DNA of 64,000 nt from Monilinia fructicola (taxonomy: Eukaryota; Ascomycota; Leotiomycetes; Helotiales; Sclerotiniaceae): the NCBI GenBank assembly GCA_008692225.1, contig VICG01000002.1:2339501-2403500 (forward strand), written 5' to 3'. Below the pieces are notes generated by a model. The model had not been told where the DNA came from, did not search any database, and worked only from the letters and a program-made list of their open reading frames with translations. Each line of letters opens with the position of its first letter. Positions within the stretch are counted from its first letter, which is position 1. A program made the position numbers and the translations under genes. Shown here one piece after another: positions 10,700 to 21,100 of this stretch.

Positions 10700-12530
10700 T
10701 TGTGTTTCAAGCAAGACAGCGTAGTACGCGAGAATAAGCTCCTTGCCAAGGGAGTGAGTACCTCTTTGCGACTTTTGCTTCCGCTATCATTAACGTTTGT
10801 AAGAGAAAGTGTATGAGAAGTCTCCGTGCCAAGGGAGAGCATCTACGTTTCACATTTCCTTAGAACTGTGATGAAGCAAGACCGCGCAGTACGTGAGGAT
10901 AAGCTCCTTGCCAGGGGAGTAAGTACCTCTTTGCGACTTCGCGTCCGCCATCGTTAAATTCGAGAGAAAGTGTATGAGAATGCGATCCTGGCCAAGGGAA
11001 AGCACCCGCGTTTCACATTTCTGCTTCGATAAATTGTGTTTCCAGCTAGATAGCACAGAACGCGAGAATACCCTCCTTTCCAAGGGAGTGAATATCTCTT
11101 TGCGATCTTACTTCTGCTTTTGTTATCACGCGTAAGAGAAAGTGTATGAGAATACAATCCTTGCCAAGGGAAAGCATCCGCGTTTCACATTTCATCTTCG
11201 ATAAAATTGTGTTTCCAGCTAGACAGCGCAGAACGCGAGAATACCCTCCTTGCCAGGGGAGTGAGTACCTCTTTGCGACTTTACTTCCGCTTTTGTTATC
11301 ACATGTGAGAGAAAGTGTATGAGAATGCGATCCTTGCCAAGGGAAAGCACCCGCCTTTCACATTTCATCCTCGATAGAATTGTGTTTCCAGCTAGATAGC
11401 ACAGTACGCGAGAATACCATCCTTGCCAAAGGAATAGGTACCTCTTTGCGAGACTTTACTTCCGCTTTTGTTATCACACGTAAGAGAAAGTGTATGAGAA
11501 TGCAATCCTTGCCAAGGGAAAGCACCCGCGTTTCACGTTTCATCTTCGTTAAGTTATGTTCGTAGCCAGAGAGCGTAGGTGCATGAGGGTAGTTCCGTGC
11601 CTAAGGGAGGCCCTGCCTGCAATCTAGCTTCTGCTAACGTTAAAAAGTGGAGTAAGAGAAAGTGTATGAGAATGCAACCCTTGCCAAGGGAAAGCACCCG
11701 CCTTTCACATTTCGTCTTCTTTCCATAAAGTGAATCCAGTAGGATAGCATAGTGCGCGAGGGTATCTCCTTGCCTAAGGGAGGCCCTGCTTTCAAGCTAG
11801 CTTCCGCCTTCATCGGTATTGTCAACGGGAGAAACTGGTGTATGGAAATGTCCTTGCCTAAGGGAGCATCTACGTTTCACTATTCTTGTACCGTGATAAG
11901 TGGTCTTAACAACAGTAAAGACTAGTGTATGGAAATGTCCTTGCCTAAGGGATCATTTACGTTTCACCATTCTTGTACCGTGATAAGTGAGTGGTCTTAA
12001 CAATAGTAGAGACTGGTGTATGGAAATGTCCTTGCCTAAGGGATCATTTACGTTTCACCATTCTTATACCATGATAAGTGGTCTTAATAACAGTAGAGAT
12101 TGATGTATGGAGATGTCCTTGCCTACGGGAGCATCTACGTTTCACCATTCTTGCACTGTGATAAGTGTTCTTGGTAGCGGAAGAAACTGGTGTATGGAAA
12201 TGTCCTTGCCTAAGGGAGCATCTACGTTTCACCTTTCTGGTACCGTAATAAGTTTTCGATTTCGAAGAAGAGGGTTGGAAAGCAGTCCCCTGCTAAGGGG
12301 GACGAGTATTTCCGCGCGGCTTACATTCGCACCGAAGTATTTGTGAGGTGGTATGTGCATCGATTTCGAATAAGTGGGTTGGAAAGCAGTCCCATGCTCA
12401 GGGGGGGTGGTGAACATTTCCTCCCAGCTTACATTCGTACCGAAGTTGTTATTGGGTGACAAATATAAGTATTTCGTAGAAGGGTGTGCAGGAATGCAAT
12501 ACCTTGCTCAAGGGTATCCGCCTCCGGTTG
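10700..12530. repeat. degenerate ~87-bp tandem array with CCTTGCC(T)AAGGG core
   Basis: About 21 units are spaced 82-110 bp apart, most at 83-91 bp. Each carries a core near CCTTGCCAAGGG or CCTTGCCTAAGGG (for example at 10741, 10909, 11160, 11332, 11508, 11679, 11768, 11852, 11939, 12030, 12117 and 12205). Early units alternate between two types, one followed by GAGTGAGTACCTC and one by AAAGCACCCGCGTTTCAC, giving a higher-order period near 172 bp. Units from 11830 onward are more alike. The core is an interrupted inverted repeat (CCTTG-C-CAAGG). On the minus strand two neighbouring units read as 29-codon repeats, but stop codons interrupt most of the array, so it is probably not coding now. 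Confidence 0.8.
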
Positions 12531-12689
12531 TACCGTTCATCCACATCATAATGATTGTTGACAGTTGGATGCAGTTCGAAAAAGCAGGTTTTCAACAGCA
12601 TAGAAACAAACACCTCGTTAAGATTTCACACAAAAATTCTCGTCATTAGAGGCACGTCTACCTCCTAGAGAAATTTTCATGTGAACTCC

Positions 12690-13530
12690 CATCAAGGCAT
12701 TCAAAGTCTGTGCTATCAATGTACATTGTAGGATATTGTACTGAGGGGCTAGTAAGCGGCGTTCCAGATGTTCAGATGGTTGGAGAACATCAGAATGCAG
12801 GGTACTGAAAGAATGGGAAGCAGCACTCGCAATATTCGAGCGACCGCAGGACATTGAGTTTGGTAGTATCAGAAAGCTTGAGATTGATACCTTCAATATC
12901 CATGTTAGACAGGGGCATTGGATTGAACTGGTCTTCAAGGTTAGGAAAGACCGTCCAGAACAATCAGGTTAAGAGTGTAAATTGGCGTCAGCGACACAAA
13001 AATGGTTGATAGTAGTGTCGTCAATGTCCAGGTTAGTGGAGGACATTGATGTGGCTTATAATTGAAGCCTGGCGAAGCGGAGACCATTTGAAATGATCGG
13101 TTGTAGTGTGTGTATATTGGAGTATTGTCTTAGACAAAGTTTGAAAGGATTGTTGTCAATATCTACAGTAGAAAGATATCGACGTGGCTTTTAGTTGAAG
13201 CTTGGCAAAGACCATTTGAAATGATCAATTGTAGACTTGTAGTATACAGTAAGGTATTGTATTAGAAAAAGTCCATGGGGGTTGTTGTCAACATCTAGAA
13301 TAGAGAAGGATATTGACGTGGCTTTTAGTTGAAGCCTGGCGAAGACCATTTGAAATGATCAGTTGTAGTATACATTGAGGTATTGTATCAGACAACGTTC
13401 GAAGGGGGTTGTTAATATCTAAAGTAGAGAAAAACATTGATGTGGCTTTTAGTTGAAGCCTGGCAAAGACCATGTGAAATGATCAGTTGTGTTATACATT
13501 GGGGTACTGTATAAGAAAAGCGTTGAGGGA
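12690..13530. repeat. degenerate ~128-bp tandem array
   Basis: At least four clear units share GTGGCTTTTAGTTGAAGCCT followed by GGCAAAGACCATTTGAAATG, at about 13050, 13175, 13318 and 13440; the GACCATTTGAAATG blocks are spaced 128, 134 and 124 bp. More diverged relatives extend left to about 12690 and slightly right. Unit lengths are not multiples of three and all frames have stops, so the array looks non-coding. It differs in sequence from the adjoining 87-bp array. Confidence 0.7.
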
Positions 13531-15149
13531 ATTGGCATCAATATCCATGTTGTAAGAGGGTATTGATTGAGTTGCTCCCGAAATGTTTTGAAGACCGTTT
13601 AGAACAGCCAGGTTGTAGTAGTACATTGGTATGTTGTGTACTCGAGGGTTTGAAGCAAGTGCTCGTAATATTCCGGTTGTTCTGAAATATTGAGGTGTGG
13701 TACACCAGAAGGTTGGATAGTATACCAAACCTGTTTGTATTAGTGAGGGCTGAATAGTTAAAGACATTTAACTCTCAGACTCATCCTCTCAGCTGGCCAA
13801 AATGCCGTTCCCATTTTTTCCTCCCTTCCGTCCATTCCATCCATAAACGATCCTTCCTCCTAAGATGTCGAGTTCGCTGCTTAAGACGATCCGCTTGAGA
13901 TCCAACTAGGCTTGACGCACCTAGCCGTGGTACCGCGCAAAGGGTAACCGTTGCATCTTAAATAGAATAACTACTGACTTTCCTGCATGGCGCAAGCGCA
14001 ACGACACCGAAGTGTCTCATTGGCAGTAATTGACATGTCAGTTCCCCCCACCACGTCACGCAGGAGGTGGTGTTGGAAGAGAATCTTCACCAGACCCAAC
14101 ACGTTGTTGGCAAGGTTGGATATCTCAATTATTTTCTTCATCTTCGGAGGGAAATGTGTTGATTAAAAAATATTATTGTCGGGAAGCCTTCCAGGACCAA
14201 AATGTCTCTGGGAAGCTATCGAGAAGGGTTGTGCAGATGGAAGGCACAAAAGAAACTGAGACGTTCTTCCATCTGCTGAGTATGTTGCATAGTAAATGAA
14301 CCAGCGAACAATTATTAATGGTAGAGGTGTCTCTGGTATTGGTGTTGAAAGCTGGTGGATATGAGCATTGTCTGAAATGACCACCAGTCACCGAGAGACC
14401 AAGAGAATAGTATTCCTCGACCATTGATTGAGTATGTTGAATCTAGGAACCACATGAGGAAGGTTCATGAAACCAAGGCTGCCGAGAAAGAATGCAAGCC
14501 TTGATTATCCAGATATTCAAAGCCATCAGGGACGAAAGCTTTGAGCGAGAAGTAGAATAATCTGCACGGCGGGAAAGGGATATGACCGAGAACCCAATTA
14601 ATGCCGAGTGCTGATAGAGTATAGGTGTAAGTTCCTGAAATCGAAGGACACCGTGAGAAAAAATTGTCCATCGATCCAGACGCTCCAGATCAACGAGGTA
14701 AAAGATTTGGGCGTGTGAGAATTAAGTAACATGTACAAAAGCAGTAGTACTGTCATGTTCAAGTCGTGGACGGAACGCGCTAGAATGACGACGCCATTCG
14801 AGGTTTGATTGCGATCGAGCCCATGCCAATAAACCGAAGATAACCAAATAGCTCTCTTCTTGAAAATATAGTTCTTAGTTCTGCCGACTGAACAGAGTCT
14901 TATTGGAATTGCCCAAAGCAGATTCCCGCTGAAATCAAATTCGATCCTACCATTTCCAAACGAAGACTCGACTCAAGTTCTTCTGGTGCTCGTGCCAATA
15001 GAGTGAAGAACCCCCCATCAAAGTAGTAGGGTTTTTGTCGAAGTGTCTGAGCGTTAGGAAATGATAGTTGGTGATCAAGAAATCAGGATAAGACTGTCAG
15101 ATCCATGAGCAAGTTGCCCTGCGAGGATTAATGGACAGAACTGAAGAGT
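13531..15149. other. spacer with no supported gene
   Basis: Nothing recognisable on either strand. Open stretches at 14030-14299 (plus) and 14163-14424 (minus) overlap each other and lack domains. Confidence 0.4.
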
Positions 15150-15400
15150 AAACCGTGGACCGCCTTCCCAGCCTTCTCGGGAGCGAAAGGATCGGTGAGG
15201 TTGTCGAAAAAGGTTCATCATAAACAATCAACGTGCTTTGCCAAAACAACGAAGAGTTTGGATGACCATAATAAGTATATCCTGGGCTGCAAGACCGTGG
15301 CCTTCTCGGGAGCGCGGTGCATGCAGTAGGAATTGTCGATTAAACCATGGACCGCCTTTCTAGCCTTCTCGGGAGCTAAAGGATCGGTGGGGTTATCGAT
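15150..15400 (+). repeat. pair of ~58-bp direct repeats 191 bp apart
   Basis: AAACCGTGGACCGCCTTCCC at about 15151 recurs as AAACCATGGACCGCCTTTCT at about 15342. Both continue with AGCCTTCTCGGGAGC and AAAGGATCGGTG. A shorter third copy of CCTTCTCGGGAGCG lies near 15301. They sit just downstream of the 3' end of the coiled-coil gene. Confidence 0.65.
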
Positions 15401-15517
15401 AAATAACAATGCCGAATAGAAAGTGCCAACAGAAGAGAATACAGGAGACTCCTGGACTGGACCAACGGCTTAAAAGCAGGTATGGTACCAGTAGGAGACT
15501 GCCCGAAGGCTTCGAGT

Positions 15518-17995
15518 TTAACCACCGCGAGCGAAAAAATTCACAAGACGGTGGCGCAAGATATCCTCAAAGCGCTTCCAGTATTCCAATGCATTGGTAA
15601 CTATCATATGACTAAGTCGCGGCATCTTAAAAGAATAAAATACCTGCGGCAAGTAGTCATGCTTAGGAACGGCAGCAACCTCTGTAGAAGCAGGAACTTC
15701 TACGAAGGAAGCTGTCGTGTATTGGTAAGCTTCGACATAGTTAGAGGGAACAAACACCGGGGTGTCTGTTGTAGGAGTGCTGACAGCTGACAAAACTCGA
15801 GGTGGTGGTGCATCGATCAAAGCAACTTGATACGAAGCAGGTGGACCATCAAGAATTGTCAGAGGCCCGACTAACAACCACATCAAAATGAAAAAAGAAA
15901 TGAAGTTCGACCACGATACGAAAGAGAAACGAGATGACCGAGTGGTTGTGGGAACCACAATCGCCACTGGCATCTTCTCTTCGCTGATGGCAACTTGAAC
16001 AACTGGGGCAGGCACCGCAGTTGTTTGAGTTCCGGTGGTGACATTCATGGCAGTTCTTTCATTTGAAACTGAAACAACTGGGGCAGATCCCCGGGTTGTC
16101 TGAGTTCCAGTGGTGGTTTGTGCGGCGGCGATGGGATTGACACTTGTTGAGGGTTCTGTTTCCTGTGCAAGAATAGAAGACAAGGACAACTCTTCAGGAC
16201 CCAGGAATGCTTTTCGGGTAGCTTTCTCGAGCGCATCATCGAATGAATCTCGTCGCAATAAGCGGGAGAGAGTCATTCGAGATGTGCTCGAATCAAGCTG
16301 TGACCGATAAGCCCGGGGCTCTGCCTCGATATACCTATCAAGAGCAGACTTGGTAGCCTTGTGAGCAGCCTCCTCTTCAGCAAGCTCAGTTTCCTTCTCC
16401 AACAAGTTCGACTTTGCTTCTGCAAGCTTGCGGTCGGCAACCACAACAGCTTGTTTTGAAGAGTCGATCTCTTCCATCAAGTTGTCAAGGTCGGTTCGGA
16501 GGGCGCTAGCCTCGAGACGAACCTCCCTAGCAGACTCCTTTGTCGTGCGAAGATGTTCTCGGAGTGTAGTGGCTTGGACATTGGCGGCACCAGCAGACTC
16601 TTGGGCTGATCGAAGATCGCTTTGGAGAGAGCTGATTGTGGCGCCAAGGCCACTGACCTCTACCTTAGAAGCGGACAATTCTTCGGTAGCTACACTTCGA
16701 GCATTGACATGAGCTGCTGCTTGAGTTTTGGCATTCTCAGCAACCTCATTCTTCTCTTCGACGGCGGATTGTAGTAGGGCGGAAAGGTGGTGGAGTTCGA
16801 TCCGATGAGAAAGCTGGAGTTCCGAGATCTTCTGTTCATGCTCGGCCACAAGAACAGAGATCTTTCCTTCCATGGCAGCAATCGCCTTCTCATGCTGCTG
16901 TTGTTGTTCGGGGTCGGCCGGGACAACACTGTTGCCAGTGTTGCTGGCCACCAGAATAGCTGCTGCATCTTGTACAGCGGCATCGAACCTCGACTCGGCG
17001 CCTCGCATCAGCTCAAGGAGCTGCTCGTTCTTGGTAGCGAGTTCAGAGTTCTGGGCACGAAGCCCGGAAACCTGACCCGCTTCCATCTCGAGTTGCTGAA
17101 TGCGAGGTTTGGCTTCGTCAATCTGGTTCTGGAGAGAATCACGCTCGTCCGTAATTCTCTGACCCGCGATCAGCAACAGTCTGATCTTCTCCTCACTCTC
17201 CTCCAATGACTTCAAAGCTTCGCTTCGAGAAGCGAAAGCAGCCTGGTAGCCTTCTTGGGCAGCCTGCAGCTCGAAAGCCTTGGCGTCCAATTCGACTTCG
17301 TCGGCGCTTACTTTGTCTTCGAGGTCATTGACGTTCTCCCTTAACGTCTCAACGGAAGTCCTCAATCGGCGGTTGAGGATTTCCACATTCGACTTTTCGT
17401 TGGCCAATGTGTTCTTCGCGGAGGTGATCTCGGCAATGGTCTCCTCCGCTTTATCATTGTTGTCGTTGGCATCGACAAGAGCGTTATAAAATTTGGTCTT
17501 CTCAGCGACCTGGAAATCTGCTTCGTCCTTGGCAGCCTTCAAATCGGATCTGGCTTTATCCAGATCTGAAGACATGCCGACGAATTTTTTCGCAGCGATG
17601 GCTTGTTCCCGTCGGAGCTGATCGACCTCCTTCTGTAGCTCAACCAACTTGGTTTGCACCCGGGGTGCGTTCTGTTCGGTAGGCGGGGTGGGAAGGGTCG
17701 GGAGGTTGGCTGGACCTCTGAATTGGAAGGTGGTGGCTGACCCACCTCCAAATACTACAATTGATTAGCAAATTGTCAATTTACGTTGAAGAATGGATGA
17801 CATACAGTTCGAACCACTTCCATCCATCGTGGTGTCGGCAGTGGTGGGGGGTTGGCGGGATGACTGCGCCGCTGCTTGTCTTTGATTGAGCTGCTCGCTC
17901 AAAGACAGCAGCGGCTGTGTCTCCTTCTTCTTGGGCGCGAAGAGAGGAGGGGGGGTCTGCGGAGAGTATTTGTCTTGGCTTCTGTTTCCCGACAT
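15518..17995 (-). CDS. coiled-coil protein with a C-terminal membrane segment
   Basis: Exon 1 is 17995-17806 and exon 2 is 17754-15518, with a 51-nt intron (GTATGT donor, GTAG acceptor). The product is about 808 residues. The N-terminus is polar and proline-rich, and the splice join creates a Gly/Phe patch (FGGGSATTFQF). From about residue 95 to 550 there is an almost uninterrupted heptad-rich coiled coil full of Glu, Lys, Ala and Gln. A Ser/Thr/Pro stretch follows, then one strong membrane segment (SFISFFILMWLLVGPLTIL) and about 110 further residues. A long cytosolic rod anchored by one C-terminal helix recalls golgin or nuclear-envelope linker proteins, but no family is recognised and this is only analogy. 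A 71-nt intron in the 5' leader (18003-18073) ends seven bases before the ATG. Confidence 0.75.
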
Positions 17996-18002
17996 TTTGA
18001 TT

Positions 18003-18073
18003 CTATTGATAGAATGGATTAGTAAACTGTGCGATAAACAGTGTGCGACCGTGGGATAGATGGAGATACTTAC
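18003..18073 (-). other. intron in the 5' leader of the coiled-coil gene
   Basis: On the minus strand a GTAAGT donor at 18073 pairs with an AATAG acceptor ending at 18003. An ACTAAT branch-like site lies in between, and the ATG follows at 17995. Confidence 0.55.
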
Positions 18074-18133
18074 GCTTTTGAAATTGTTGGAAGATGGTAT
18101 GTGAATGTAAGTGTGGTGGGAATAATTCTCCAA

Positions 18134-21100
18134 TGGTAAGTTTTTGAATTATTTTTGGTTGTAAGATCGAAGGAGAAAGTGGGAGATTGGAAACTCTTTA
18201 GTAGCTAGGTGGGTAGATTGCAGATTTCGTTACGGGCGCTAGTGATACTGAAGGTGAATAAACTACGGCGACTACAGTTTAATTAGCAAGGCTGGGAGAA
18301 ATTTTTCTTCACGTTGTGGTCGTCGTCGCGTGGTGAATATGCTTAGCGCGGGGCTTAGACAACCTCATTTTATCAACAATTTCATTTCATTCACTTTCAT
18401 ACGCCAGCCTTGACTCATCTCCTGATGAACCGGAGTGCTCCCGTAGCTCTGAGATGATAGTAATCTGTATGCTTTTGATTGTTCGAGATGTTTTAGGAGA
18501 TTAGACGAGAATCTAGAACGATACTCGCTTAATGTTTGAAATTTGGTAGATCTTCGAATCGGCTATTACTACAGCTAAAGACAACTCTGAGTGATATGGT
18601 TTCGATTTACTTGATCTGTGGAATAGCACTTGAGTATATAATGGTTATCTTGAATGATGCATATTGATTTCTTGAAATTAGTTACCATTTGAACTGAGTA
18701 TCGTTTCGTTTACAAAGAGGTTAAGTTGATTTGATTCGATGATATATACTATAGGATTAGTGCCATAACAACAACCAAAGATAATATAAATTCAATCCCA
18801 GAGTATAATTCAAGAGGCTAATATACTATTATTATCATAAGTTTAAATTAGATATTCTAAGATCCTAAGATTCTTAATTGAAAGTAGATATCGTCTTGTC
18901 TAATAGAATTCAGAAACCAATTTTATTTATATATATGATAGCATTGATACCATAGTAAAAGCTTCAGATGGTATCAATATAATATAAAAATGGAACTAAA
19001 ATAACCTTGAAGCTACTTGGCTATCCATCGACTGTAACCTAATAATAGGCTAGAATTATATATTTCAAATTAAAATTGCTTTTTAAACTATAGATTTTTT
19101 CAAAAACCTATGGACTTCTTAGATTTGTTTATAATCAAAGATGTACCGGCTCAGGATTTGATATTCCATGAAAAAAGATCACAGTATTCCAAGGTTGGTT
19201 TGGATTCAGAATTCCAAGGTTAATAGTGCATTTATCTAATTACCTACTCAAACTGAATAATCATCTCAACTTGACTTTCCGACTTTCACTTTTCAATCTT
19301 TGTCTATCTATCTACGTATGTTTGAAATCTCTTCTGTTATCTTTATCTTTCACCAGCCATCTCTAGAAATTACAGAAACAGAAAAGTCTAAGAATCTTTA
19401 GTCGCGTGTTTTGGTGAATCTATTCTATTTGTTGATAATCTCCACAAAATTCCGCTCCTTCCTCAAATTCTCATAACAAAATCTCTCCAACCGAGATCTT
19501 CATCTTTAACTTGATTGATTTTCTGTCAGCCTCGTCGCAATTCACTCTGATATCTTTCTAGCGCGATTTAAAATTGGCATCCGAGGCCCAAGGTCTATTG
19601 TAAATTTATCTGCTGCGCCTCCTACGCAGCTCCTCTGTCTTCCCAGCACAATGCGGTAACTTTATCGTACGTCAGTAATAGTTTGAGCATTTCATTAGTT
19701 TTGATTCTTGAAGTTTCAAAATAAATCTTGATTCTCGAACGCAGATTCCCTCTACAAATTCAAATTCACCCAGTATCGATAGTGATTCGAGGGATACGTC
19801 GGCATAGAAATCCATATATACCTAGGCATCGGCAGTCAAGCACAGAGGTAGAGGTTTGAGGATCCATGGATACAGCAAGTAAGTTATTGGCAGCGAGAAG
19901 ATGAATAAAAAGTTGAATAGATTCAAAACTGAAGTCATTTGTAGTAAAGAAAATTTGCATGCGAAACAACTGTAGTAGAATTAGAGATGATTAGCTGAAG
20001 CTGAAGATTGGTGAATTTTTCTAGATTGTGGTGTGAGAATTGTAAAGGTTGAAAATTTCCTACTCATCTGTCTCACCTTTGGCCCACTGGTTAGAGATGG
20101 ATTTCATTTTGTACTAGTAGAATTATATTGAAAGTTTCTGGACGTTTTGAATACACGAGCTGAAAGCATCGAGTTCGATCATTACTTGAAAGACAAATGT
20201 TGCACGTACTACCTATGCTCCCTCTGTTAAATAGTAGTGACAAGAAATGGCTTGGTTTCTTCCGGTCGCATCGCATGTTATTGATGAGTTTCAAACTTTT
20301 CCAGACATGGGAATTGGTATTTTTGCCCCTCTCCTCTCCCGCCTCTCCCCCCGAAAACATTTACAGAGATGGCTGTATGCCTTCTTAAGGGCACACGGCA
20401 GATTTACGTTTACTCCCCAAGAACGGCTCTTACGGTATTACAGGTATTACGGTGAGCTTAGGACTTGGAACACAAGGTGAGTTTCTATACTTTCTATTGC
20501 CATAGACTGACCGTATTGACCACTTTCAGCGATAGGAAGAGCAGCAAAGCAACAAGATCAGCACGATTCAAGTAGACATTGGTCTCCACGTAGCATCCAC
20601 TGCGAATTTACGGGTGCATTGTTCTGAAACTATGACATATCTACGGTGATAATCTGCCACGATCAAAGATTGACATTGTCATTCACTACAATATGGCAGC
20701 TTTCAAATATTGCTATTGGTAATTTGGGCTCAATCTCCATCTCATCAAAGAAAGGGCCACGGCTTCTTCAAATTTGTACTCAATGTAAAAAGCAAATAAC
20801 ATGTGGAGGGGCCAGGGGCACACATACCGATCGGATGGACAGAAGGGGGTAAGTTGCAACATGAAAGAAACGAGATACTTTGTTGGCAACTCACCGACAT
20901 ACATTTAATGATGTTATCTGAATGGTTTAGCATCATCTGATGATTAGATGCATTGTGCGAGCACCTATCATACTGACCTGAGACAGGACTGAAAGACGAA
21001 TGATAGCAGCAGATATCCTCCTCACTCTTTCAAACAAACGAACAGACGCAATGGGCAGCGTTGCATACCAAAGCAATCCGAGCTTAGACACGAATATCCC

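Noticed and set aside
12044..12232. 29-residue repeat protein with KR sites (MVKRR...) on the minus strand
   Set aside because: Only two consecutive units are open; stops interrupt the other units and there is no signal peptide, so a second Kex2-type precursor is not supported.
13288..13473. Leucine-rich-repeat-like protein in the 128-bp array
   Set aside because: Unit lengths are not multiples of three and every frame has stops; LRR resemblance is weak.
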